From the NCBI GenBank assembly GCA_035516075.1, contig DATJAQ010000145.1:1-10547 (forward strand): DNA of 10,547 bases, written 5' to 3'. Below, piece after piece: positions 1 through 5,623 of this stretch. The position numbers and the translations under genes were made by a program. The stretch is from Gp13-AA77 sp035516075. Lineage in GTDB: Bacteria > Acidobacteriota > Terriglobia > UBA7540. Under the pieces are notes generated by a model that was not told the DNA's origin, did not search any database, and saw nothing but the letters and a program-made list of their open reading frames with translations. How positions within the stretch are numbered: position 1 is the stretch's first letter; each line of letters opens with the position of its first letter.

Positions 1-285
1 CACTTTCCCGAAGCTCTGCTTGGCGTAGATCAAATCGGCCAGGGTTGTTACGGTGGCGCCGGTCTCAGCCACCCAGTCGCGACCCGTGAGGCCGGCGTCG
101 AGCACGGCGTCCTCCACGTAGCGGGCCATCTCCTGTGCGCGAATCAGCATGCACTCGATCTCGGGGTCGTCGATGGCGGGGAAGTAGGAACGGCTGGAGG
201 TGGTGATGTTGTAGCCGGCGCGGCGAAAGAGGTCGAGAGTGGCGCTCTCCAGGCTGCCTTTGGGGATGCCGAGTTTCAGCTTCAT
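1..285 (-). CDS. hisG: ATP phosphoribosyltransferase, N-terminal part (cut by window edge)
   Basis: HisG catalyses the first step of histidine synthesis, joining ATP and PRPP to give phosphoribosyl-ATP in the cytoplasm. Only the first 95 codons are in the window; the frame is open to base 1. The start of a HisG fold is visible: the GIPKGSL strand-loop at residues 6-12, LIRAQEMARYVEDAVLDAG in the middle, and GLTGRDW at 65-71, which is typical of the family's phosphate-binding domain. The start at 285 is set by an ATGA overlap with the stop of hisI, so the two genes are translationally coupled and co-transcribed. Whether this is the long form (with a regulatory C-terminal domain) or the short form cannot be decided from this part, although the LIRAQE/GLTGRDW wording is the one I associate with long forms. 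Confidence 0.93.
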   Translation of the reverse strand, partial: MKLKLGIPKGSLESATLDLFRRAGYNITTSSRSYFPAIDDPEIECMLIRAQEMARYVEDAVLDAGLTGRDWVAETGATVTTLADLIYAKQSFGKV

Positions 286-692
286 CGCGGGTCAGCCTCC
301 GGGGTGGCGCTGGTCGAAGCCGCGGAATAGACCGCTTCGGGATCAAATGTGCGCGGCTCGCTCACCACCCACCGGCCATCATCCAGGGTGCGGAAGAAGC
401 AGCTCGAATAGCCTTCATGGCACACGCCGGGTCCGAGCGCCTCCACCTTCACCAGCAGGGCGTCTTGATCGCAGTCGGTGGAAATCGCCTTCACCTTCAG
501 GCGGTGGCCCGAAGTTTCGCCTTTCACCCAGAGTTTGTTGCGCGAGCGGCTGAAGAAGGTCACGGAACCGGTTTCAACCGTCCGTCGAAAAGCCTCTTCG
601 TTCATGAAGCCGACCATCAGAACGCGGCCGGTGGTGTGGTCCTGGATGACCGCCGCCACCAGGCCGTCGAGTTTGCTGAAATTGAGATTCAT
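282..692 (-). CDS. hisI: Phosphoribosyl-AMP cyclohydrolase
   Basis: HisI opens the purine ring of phosphoribosyl-AMP, the third step of histidine synthesis, as a zinc- and magnesium-dependent cytoplasmic enzyme. The 136-residue protein matches a stand-alone cyclohydrolase, with no HisE pyrophosphohydrolase domain fused to it. The metal motifs are intact: Asp73-Cys74-Asp75-x-Asp77 (magnesium and zinc), then Cys91-His92 and Cys98 in GVCHEGYSSCFF (zinc). FFSRSRNKLWVKGETSGH at 46-63 is the conserved substrate region. I chose the ATG at 692, not the one at 728: GGAG lies six bases upstream of 692, the protein then begins at the usual place (MNLNFSKLDG), and the upstream alternative would run through the attenuator hairpin. 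It is the first gene of the operon, overlaps hisG by four bases and is probably under leader attenuation. Confidence 0.95.
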   Translation of the reverse strand: MNLNFSKLDGLVAAVIQDHTTGRVLMVGFMNEEAFRRTVETGSVTFFSRSRNKLWVKGETSGHRLKVKAISTDCDQDALLVKVEALGPGVCHEGYSSCFFRTLDDGRWVVSEPRTFDPEAVYSAASTSATPEADPR

Positions 693-701
693 GTCTGACT
701 C

Positions 702-736
702 CAAAAATGAAAACGTCCGCCTTGCCACTGGCGGAC
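702..736 (-). terminator. Terminator-like hairpin of a his attenuator
   Basis: On the minus strand a 7-bp perfect stem (GTCCGCC, 736-730, with GGCGGAC, 721-715) encloses an 8-base loop AGTGGCAA. The U-rich run GTTTTCATTTTT follows at 714-703. It lies between the His-rich leader ORF and the hisI start. The loop is complementary to TTGCCAC (790-784) near the end of the leader ORF. Pairing can extend with one bulged A into the 5' arm (GCC at 732-730 with GGC at 783-781), giving a 10-bp antiterminator that competes with this stem. The fold was read by eye and its energy was not calculated. Confidence 0.7.
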
Positions 737-766
737 CGTGATGCGCTCGTTACCTTGGGATTGCTG

Positions 767-847
767 TCAGCGCCCGGCCGGCCGTGGCAATGGGAACGCG
801 TGGTGGCCACGCTGATGATGGCGCCGGGTGCTGAAAGCCAGTGACAT
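767..847 (-). CDS. his operon leader peptide (26 aa)
   Basis: This short ORF lies between the his promoter and the attenuator hairpin. Its translation is MSLAFSTRRHHQRGHH followed by AFPLPRPAGR, with two His-His pairs encoded by CATCAT (820-815) and CACCAC (805-800). Four histidines in 26 residues, just upstream of hisI, is what a ribosome-stalling leader for histidine attenuation needs. CGTGGC (811-806), between the two His pairs, can pair with GCCACG at the 3' end of the ORF. That second segment can instead pair with the terminator loop, giving the classical 1:2, 2:3, 3:4 alternatives. There is no Shine-Dalgarno sequence. The expected transcription start is about two or three bases before the ATG, so the message is probably leaderless, as is known for the rhizobial trpL leader. 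The peptide itself is not expected to have an enzymatic role. Confidence 0.7.
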   Translation of the reverse strand: MSLAFSTRRHHQRGHHAFPLPRPAGR

Positions 848-855
848 ACCCGCAC

Positions 856-886
856 AGTATAGCAAATGAACAGGGCATACTGACAA
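856..886 (-). promoter_or_regulatory. Promoter of the his operon
   Basis: On the minus strand TTGTCA (886-881) and TATACT (861-856) form -35 and -10 boxes 19 bases apart. The -10 box is preceded by TGC, making an extended -10 that would compensate for the long spacer. The start of transcription is expected near 849, almost at the leader ORF's ATG (847). This placement supports both the promoter and the leader. Confidence 0.6.
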
Positions 887-964
887 CGGCCCGGACTTGC
901 CGATCTTCACGCGCTTGTGTTTTGATGCTCCACTCGATCATCGGAGCGAAGTGAGGAGGAATTC

Positions 965-2047
965 ATGCGATTAATCTTTGGGGTTCGCGCCGGCTTGGTC
1001 GTAGGCGCGGCCGCGATGTTTCTCACCTTGATCCCCACGGCGCGGGCCGGGCAGAACCCGTCCGCGCCCGTGCCGCAGGCGGACACGGTGGCGATTGACC
1101 TGGACGGCACCGCGCACGTCACCCGCGTGGTTCCCGTGCCCGGAACGATCAGCCCCGAAGCGCAGAAGTTCATTTCGCGCCCCGGCCCCAAGGGGCCCGA
1201 GCGGTCGCTCGCTGAGCGCCGCGCCGGCACCGACGCCTTCAGAAAGAGCCGCTCGGAGGAAGCGCGCCGCCTTTATCCGGTGAATGTGGAAGAGAAGACC
1301 CTCGGCGGCGTGCACTGCGACGTGATTACGCCCCTCGTGATGCCGCCGGCCAAGAAACAGCGCGTCCTCATCAACGTGCATGGCGGAGGCTTCAACTCAG
1401 ACTCGGGCTCGCTGGTGGAGGGCGTGCCCATCGCGAATCTTACCGGGACCACGGTGGTCTCCGTCTACTATCGCCTGGCGCCGGAGCATCCCTTTCCCGC
1501 CGCGGTGGAGGACACCGTGGCCGTTTACAAGGAACTGCTGAAGACGCACTCGCCGAAAAACATCGGCCTCTTCGGCACCTCCGCCGGCGCCATCCTCACC
1601 GCGGAAACCGCGGCGGAGCTGAAGCGCGAGGGGCTGCCGCTGCCGGCCGCTCTCGGCATCTTCTCCGGCACGGGCGACATGAGCCAGGCGGCGGACTCGG
1701 AGGCGCTCTACACCATCTGGGGGTTCGGCGGAAATCTCCAGCCACCGTCCAAGCAGCCCGAACCCGATGCTTACGTGGGCGCCACGAATCCGAAGGACCC
1801 GGTGCTTTCGCCGCTTTACTCGGACCTGCATGGCTTCCCGCCATCGCTCTTCATCACCAGCACCCGCGACCTGCTGCTGAGCGGCACCACGATTCTGCAC
1901 CGCGCCTTCTTGCGCGCGGGCGTGGACGCGCAGCTCGCGGTGTTCGAGGCGCTGCCCCACGCCTTCTGGTACGACTACCACCTGCCCGAGACGAAGGAGG
2001 CGCTCGACATCATGGCGAAGTTCTTTGATCAGCGGCTCGGCCGATAG
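965..2047 (+). CDS. Exported alpha/beta-hydrolase, hormone-sensitive-lipase (family IV esterase) type
   Basis: This is a 360-residue carboxylic ester hydrolase with a signal peptide: basic start, hydrophobic core at 8-24, likely cleavage after Ala28 in ARA-G. It therefore acts outside the cytoplasm. The HSL-type oxyanion-hole motif HGGGF is at 139-143, followed by VVSVYYRLAPEHPFPAA (164-180), the family signature. The nucleophile Ser206 lies in GTSAG (204-208), the probable acid is Asp302 in TSTRDLL, and the probable base is His332 in LPHAFW. The start is fixed by AGGAGG at 954-959, five bases before the ATG. It is divergent from the his operon across about 270 bases and convergent with the membrane-protein gene. 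It could be an esterase, lipase or acetylhydrolase; the natural substrate cannot be read from the sequence. I saw no clear promoter of its own. Confidence 0.9.
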   Translation: MRLIFGVRAGLVVGAAAMFLTLIPTARAGQNPSAPVPQADTVAIDLDGTAHVTRVVPVPGTISPEAQKFISRPGPKGPERSLAERRAGTDAFRKSRSEEARRLYPVNVEEKTLGGVHCDVITPLVMPPAKKQRVLINVHGGGFNSDSGSLVEGVPIANLTGTTVVSVYYRLAPEHPFPAAVEDTVAVYKELLKTHSPKNIGLFGTSAGAILTAETAAELKREGLPLPAALGIFSGTGDMSQAADSEALYTIWGFGGNLQPPSKQPEPDAYVGATNPKDPVLSPLYSDLHGFPPSLFITSTRDLLLSGTTILHRAFLRAGVDAQLAVFEALPHAFWYDYHLPETKEALDIMAKFFDQRLGR

Positions 2048-2165
2048 GCGGGGTACACCGCACCACCCGGTGCTGCGCGCGGCGGCCATCTTGCGCGCTC
2101 CTCGGGCGACTCGATTTTGGCCGGGCCGATTCTCTCGCGGGCGCCGCCTCAGGCCGGGGGTCGTG

Positions 2166-2591
2166 TCAAGCCGCCCGGGTGTAGATGGTGGTTGGACGGG
2201 ATTCAGCCGCCGGGCCGCCGAGAGCTTTGTGAACCTTCCGCACCAGCATCCAAAGCACGTAGTAGAACGCCGCCATCGCGAGCGCCAGCAGGCTCCGCTC
2301 CGGCACGGGCAGGGCCACGCCGAGTACGCGCAGGGGCATATTCAGGACAAAAGTGGCGAGCAGACCGGCCGCGAGGCCCAGAATCGCGCCCCACAACGGC
2401 AGCCGCTGAGGGATCCAACTCGCAGGCGCCACTGCGGCCCAAAGTCCCCAGATCAATGGGGCAACGCACCATACGGCCAGCAGCGGGGTAGACCTTTGAA
2501 TCCCGAAACCGGGCACCATGAGAACCACCAAGGCCCCGCAAGCCACGGCGATACCGGCGACGACACTGGCTGACGCAAATTGCCGCAACAT
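2166..2591 (-). CDS. Small four-helix membrane protein, unknown function
   Basis: I do not recognise this 141-residue protein. It is very hydrophobic, with four probable membrane helices: about 9-28 (VVAGIAVACGALVVLMVPGF), 37-57 (LLAVWCVAPLIWGLWAAVAPA), 67-88 (LWGAILGLAAGLLATFVLNMPL) and 101-119 (LALAMAAFYYVLWMLVRKV). A short charged tail follows. There are no catalytic motifs or cysteine clusters. GGGAGGTG ends five bases before the ATG at 2591; a GTG at 2597 lies inside that Shine-Dalgarno sequence, so I reject it as the start. The gene is divergent from the RiPP-like pair. It could be a partner (immunity or transport) or an unrelated gene; nothing in the sequence decides this. Confidence 0.65.
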   Translation of the reverse strand: MLRQFASASVVAGIAVACGALVVLMVPGFGIQRSTPLLAVWCVAPLIWGLWAAVAPASWIPQRLPLWGAILGLAAGLLATFVLNMPLRVLGVALPVPERSLLALAMAAFYYVLWMLVRKVHKALGGPAAESRPTTIYTRAA

Positions 2592-2696
2592 ATCCACCTC
2601 CCACGTGAGCGCTTGATGCTGCGCACACTTCCTGCTAACGAGCCTTGAACTTCAGCCTCAGTGTAAGAAGATCGGCGGATCGGTTCCGTAGCACCG

Positions 2697-2740
2697 GTCA
2701 CAGGGGCTTGTGACGGGCGCGCAGGCCGGCAAATTGCCGG
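2697..2740. promoter_or_regulatory. Two adjacent inverted repeats between divergent genes
   Basis: GTCACA (2697-2702), six bases, then TGTGAC (2709-2714) is a perfect 6-bp inverted repeat. CCGGCAA-A-TTGCCGG (2726-2740) is a second, perfect 7-bp repeat 11 bases further on. They lie between the membrane-protein gene and the RiPP precursor, where operators for either gene would be expected. ATTGCCG recurs at 2759-2765. No convincing -35/-10 pair was found; TTGCCG at 2734 with AATATT at 2756 is only a weak possibility. Apart from these repeats and the hairpin at 2868-2906, the stretch 2592-2930 holds no gene that I can see. Confidence 0.35.
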
Positions 2741-2867
2741 GGCGGCAGTGACTGAAATATTGCCGCATTATCATCACAATTACCCGTGACTCGCATCACC
2801 GCGCCGGGCCGGTTCGCGAGCTAGCTTCGAGTCATACACACCCTCAGCCGGCTTCGGAGGTGCCCCG

Positions 2868-2906
2868 GACCCAACTACAGGCCGGAATCTCCAGATCGGC
2901 TGGGTC
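2868..2906 (+). promoter_or_regulatory. Imperfect stem-loop in the 5' UTR of the precursor gene
   Basis: GACCCA (2868-2873) pairs with TGGGTC (2901-2906), GCCG (2881-2884) with CGGC (2897-2900), and ATC (2887-2889) with GAT (2894-2896). The 3' side is continuous (13 paired bases). The 5' side has bulges of 7 and 2 bases, and the loop is four bases. It ends ten bases before the Shine-Dalgarno sequence, so it could protect the message or tune translation. It was seen by eye only. Confidence 0.35.
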
Positions 2907-2916
2907 TTCTCACTTC

Positions 2917-2927
2917 AAAGGAGGTGA
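2917..2927 (+). promoter_or_regulatory. Near-perfect ribosome binding site of the precursor gene
   Basis: AAAGGAGGTGA matches the 3' end of 16S rRNA over its whole length and ends three bases before the ATG at 2931. It is much stronger than the other sites in this window. This fits a precursor peptide made in excess over its modifying enzyme, and it fixes the start. Confidence 0.8.
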
Positions 2928-2930
2928 GCT

Positions 2931-3320
2931 ATGGCAAACGAGATCGCAATCAAGAAAATGATGGACGCTTGCGATCAAGACCCCAAGCTGCAAGCCCGGC
3001 TGTTCCACGACCCCAAAGTGGTCGCCAAAGAGTACGGTGCGGAACTGTCGAGCGATGAAGTCCAGCAGCTAAAACGGGTTGGTGCGCTGATGAGCTTGGT
3101 CGATGAATTCAAGGCGGGCCGTGTGGGCGTAGGCCCCGGACCCATCTACTATCCCATCGACACGTGGTGGAAACAGACGGTGTTCAACCACGTCATAAGC
3201 TACAGGTCCCTCTACAACCCACTCTTCAACCCAATTTTCTATCCCATTGGTTACGTCTTCAACGTTGGCGCGCAGGAGTTCGGCGGTCAATTCGCCGCGC
3301 TCCGCATGCGGCGGCGATAA
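2931..3320 (+). CDS. Putative RiPP precursor with Nif11/NHLP-like leader and aromatic-rich core
   Basis: This 129-residue protein has two distinct halves. Residues 1-64 look like a precursor leader: charged, helical, with DPKLQARLFHDPKVVAKEYG (17-36) and GAELSSDEV, wording close to Nif11 and nitrile-hydratase-like leaders. A glycine stretch VGVGPGP (65-71) marks a probable leader/core border. Residues 71-129 hold 14 aromatics (Tyr, Phe, Trp), including tandem tetrads at 91-106, and end in the basic RMRRR. The only cysteine is Cys14 in the leader, so lanthionine and sactionine bridges in the core are excluded. Crosslinks at aromatic or Asn side chains, epimerisation or other radical chemistry remain possible. 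The radical SAM gene follows 111 bases later on the same strand. The family was recognised from resemblance only; the alternative is a small structural protein of unknown role. Confidence 0.7.
   Translation: MANEIAIKKMMDACDQDPKLQARLFHDPKVVAKEYGAELSSDEVQQLKRVGALMSLVDEFKAGRVGVGPGPIYYPIDTWWKQTVFNHVISYRSLYNPLFNPIFYPIGYVFNVGAQEFGGQFAALRMRRR
3201..3248 (+). repeat. Tandem tetrapeptide repeats in the precursor core
   Basis: Residues 91-106 read YRSL-YNPL-FNPI-FYPI, four tandem units of the form aromatic-x-(Pro/Ser)-(Leu/Ile). Tyr91, Tyr95, Phe99 and Phe103 are spaced exactly four apart. A further unit, YYPI, occurs earlier at 73-76, and GYVF follows directly. The repeats are in protein sequence rather than DNA, since the codons differ (CCA and CCC, AAC and TAT). 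This suggests selection on the peptide and not recent slippage. Confidence 0.7.
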
Positions 3321-3369
3321 AGGGCGGGCTCCCTGCGGCCCGATCTGTGATACGCGGGGGGTCCACGGA

Positions 3370-3411
3370 CCCATCGGCCGGCAGCGAAGCCGGAGGCTGC
3401 CGGCCGATGGG
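3370..3411 (+). promoter_or_regulatory. 16-bp perfect hairpin between precursor and radical SAM genes
   Basis: CCCATCGGCCGGCAGC (3370-3385) and its exact reverse complement (3396-3411) flank a 10-base loop GAAGCCGGAG. No U-run follows, so it is not a canonical terminator. It ends ten bases before the GGAGG of the radical SAM gene. A competing 6-bp palindrome, GGGTCC-AC-GGACCC (3359-3372), overlaps its 5' foot. It may act as an RNA stability element or partial terminator that lowers enzyme expression relative to the precursor, or it may be a REP-like repeat. The structure is directly visible; the role is inferred. Confidence 0.8.
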
Positions 3412-3431
3412 CTAACCGGATGGAGGACAGA

Positions 3432-4748
3432 ATGGCCAACGTGCTCTTGACGACCAAGTGCAATCTGCACTGTGTCTATTGTTTTGCCCAGGAGAAGATG
3501 CGCGACAGCCGCAACCAGACGATGTCCGTGAGTGATGCTGCCAAGGTGATCGAGTTCCTGAAGCGTTCCGGCCATCCTGTTTTCCGCGCCATGGGCGGCG
3601 AGCCGACCCTGCACCCCCAGTTTCCCCGCATCATGCAAATGGCGCTGGAGGCTGGGATGCGCGTCGACATCCTCAGCAACGCGACCTGGCCCGAGAGCTA
3701 CAATGCGCTCTTCAACCGCGTTTCGCCCCGGCGCCTGTTCTTCCTGCTCAACATCGATCATCCGGACAACTATCCGCCCAAGATCTGGGACGGCATCCAG
3801 CGCAACCTGGCCGCCGTGGCGGCCTTCGGGAACGTGACCCTCAGCTTCAACATTTTTGAGACCGAGCCCCGCTACGACTACATTCTGGAGCTGGCCCGGC
3901 AGTATTCGATCGACAAGGTGCGCATGAGCTTCTCGCTGCCCGTGGTGGGGGCGCAGAATGCCTGCCTGAAACTGGAAGACTACAAGCGCATGGGGCCCTT
4001 CGTGGTGGAATTTGCGCGGCGAGCCGGTGAGGCGGGCATTGAAGCGAGAATGGACAACGTGGTTCCGCTGTGCATTTTCACTCCCGAGCAGGCCGGCGAG
4101 CTGCTGCTGAAGGGCGTCGTGGATCTCAAACGAAACGCGCGCTGCGAGCCCATTGTGGATATCGGCCCCGATCTCAAGGTGTGGTGCTGCTTTTGCCTCT
4201 CCAAGCTCTGGAATCGGCGCCTCGACGAGTTTCAGAACCTGCAGGAAATCCAGGCCTACTACCGGCAGGCGATGGGCTTGTATCAGGGCCGGTTGTATCC
4301 CATGGATAAGTGCGCCACGTGCCGCTACCGGGAGCAGTGGGGATGCCAGGGCGGATGCCTGACCTTTTCCGTGATGAAGCACGGGGAACTTGCCTTGGAG
4401 AGGCCTCCGGCGCCGGCGGAAAACGATGGCTGGCAGCCTGCCGCGTTCCTGGCCCTTTCGCCCGACGTGGAGATCCAGCACTACGACCTCCCGGAGGACT
4501 CTTACGCCGTTTTTGACAAGACGTCGGGCTTGGAAATGGAGCTGGATGCTTCGTTCCAGCCGCTCATCGCCATGCTCAACGGCCAACACCCGGCGCAAGA
4601 GGTGGTGGATCGATTTGTGGAGTGTAGCCGGAAGCCGCGGCCCGAAGGGTTGGTGGCGGCTTTCGCCGAGAGAGCCTTGAAGCAGGGCGCCCAGGAACTG
4701 CTCGTTGGGCTTTGGCATCAGGGATTCCTGGTCGAGCGCCACGTGTGA
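3432..4748 (+). CDS. Radical SAM peptide-modifying enzyme with SPASM/twitch-like cysteines and PqqD-like C-terminus
   Basis: This 438-residue enzyme probably modifies the adjacent precursor using a 5'-deoxyadenosyl radical. The radical SAM cluster motif CNLHCVYC is at Cys10-Cys14-Cys17, and GGEP at 55-58 is the SAM-binding motif. An auxiliary-cluster region follows: Cys238, the group Cys252-Cys253-Cys255, then Cys294-x2-Cys297-x7-Cys305-x3-Cys309. This resembles SPASM, but the usual x5 spacing is x7 and no final cysteine follows the set. Residues 340-438 (LSPDVEI..., IAMLNGQHPAQEVVDRF, LLVGLWHQGFL) look like a fused PqqD-type leader-binding domain. The ATG at 3432 is preferred over 3420 because GGAGG (3422-3426) precedes it by five bases and overlaps the earlier ATG. 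The reaction (crosslink, epimerisation or cleavage) cannot be told from sequence. Confidence 0.87.
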   Translation: MANVLLTTKCNLHCVYCFAQEKMRDSRNQTMSVSDAAKVIEFLKRSGHPVFRAMGGEPTLHPQFPRIMQMALEAGMRVDILSNATWPESYNALFNRVSPRRLFFLLNIDHPDNYPPKIWDGIQRNLAAVAAFGNVTLSFNIFETEPRYDYILELARQYSIDKVRMSFSLPVVGAQNACLKLEDYKRMGPFVVEFARRAGEAGIEARMDNVVPLCIFTPEQAGELLLKGVVDLKRNARCEPIVDIGPDLKVWCCFCLSKLWNRRLDEFQNLQEIQAYYRQAMGLYQGRLYPMDKCATCRYREQWGCQGGCLTFSVMKHGELALERPPAPAENDGWQPAAFLALSPDVEIQHYDLPEDSYAVFDKTSGLEMELDASFQPLIAMLNGQHPAQEVVDRFVECSRKPRPEGLVAAFAERALKQGAQELLVGLWHQGFLVERHV

Positions 4749-4967
4749 AGGCGTAGCGGAGTTAAATCCATTTCGCCTCCTGCTCGTTCGGGATTCGCTC
4801 CTGGCGGCTGCTCCAAATCGACCCACATTATTGCGATCTAGATTGGTGGTGCCGGGAGGCGGCTTGAAGGCCTCTCGCGAAGACCATCACCTTTCCCTTG
4901 ACACCACGCCTCTCTTAATCATGCGGTTATAGCACCGATTTCGACGACACCCAGTCTCGCCCGCTCT
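4749..4967. other. Intergenic stretch, nothing recognised
   Basis: After the radical SAM stop there is no terminator hairpin, ORF or repeat that I can support. GC falls (about 55% in one line counted) compared with the genes. A perfect TTGACA at 4898-4903 has no -10 box at a workable distance. Confidence 0.5.
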
Positions 4968-5623
4968 GTGCGGCCCAACTGGCAGGAGCCGGATGAATTC
5001 AGCGTGCCGAAGCCACCCGAAGCCAATGTGGTTAAGCCTGTTCAGATCAATAGGTTATGGAAAACATGGCGGAGCCGAAGCCATTGTGGATGTTTCCACG
5101 CAGTTACGGACGACGGGAGGCCCAAGACCGGAGAATTGGCAAGGAATGGGCTTATTGACGGGACTAAGGGAGTCGAAGGCAGGATCCAAGAGTCGAATCA
5201 TGCGGATGGCTGCCTGCAGTTCGTGCAGCGTTGAACATGGCAAGCGGCCAGTTGGCGTTGGGCGCTCGCCACTTGTCAGCGCAGCCTCCGGCGAGGCCGG
5301 ATTGAGTAAGATGTGACTCCCAATTTCACCGCACCTTTGGAATCAGCAGGTTGGCGGAAGTCACAGGGCAGGCGTCAATGCTCCCTGAGATGCCCCGACA
5401 CAAGGCCGGAATATCCTTCCGAATTAACACCCTTCAACAACCGGCTCCCCGCGCTGAGACAGCGCTCTGGTGGCCGGCGGAAGTGTCGATCAAAGCCACG
5501 ACGTTAGAGGGAATTGACGACTTCGCTGCCAAGGAGGCCGTCGCCGATAGCGCATCGGGGGCGCCCGCGGGTGAGGGCGTGAGCCGAGCAGTTTCGGCCC
5601 AGCACAACTCCGGAGCGCCCAGT
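4968..5623 (+). other. Low-GC non-coding or decayed element, possibly a group II intron remnant
   Basis: About 650 bases differ in base composition from the flanking genes (47% GC in the line counted) and carry only short overlapping ORFs in several frames, none with a recognisable domain or a good ribosome site. The stretch begins with GTGCG at 4968, the 5' boundary consensus of bacterial group II introns. Its wording up to about 5316 (purine-rich, GAAGCC repeated) reminded me of the domain I region ahead of an intron reverse transcriptase. No reverse transcriptase and no domain V hairpin was found, so if it is an intron it is truncated. A different large structured RNA, a degraded insertion sequence, or plain intergenic decay would also fit. 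Confidence 0.3.

Noticed and set aside
693..728. ATG at 728 as the hisI start
   Set aside because: It would translate through the attenuator hairpin. The ATG at 692 has a good ribosome site and gives the usual protein length.
2060..2073. Terminator between the convergent hydrolase and membrane-protein genes
   Set aside because: GCACC/GGTGC is only a 5-bp stem with no U-run on either side.
2592..2597. GTG start for the membrane protein
   Set aside because: The GTG is part of the Shine-Dalgarno sequence that serves the ATG at 2591.
2697..2714. CRP-type operator
   Set aside because: The half-sites are in the order TCACA then TGTGA, the reverse of a CRP site (TGTGA-N6-TCACA).
2579..2767. ATTGCCGCA present at 2579-2587 and 2759-2767
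   Set aside because: One copy is inside a coding region; two 9-mers in this distance are not enough to claim a binding motif.
3069..4826. 585-codon open frame on the minus strand
   Set aside because: It is opposite the radical SAM gene and the end of the precursor gene. It has no recognisable domain and is rich in His, Arg and Gly, as expected for the antisense of GC-rich coding DNA.
4898..4933. TTGACA with TTATAG as a promoter
   Set aside because: The spacer is 24 bases, too long for a normal housekeeping promoter.
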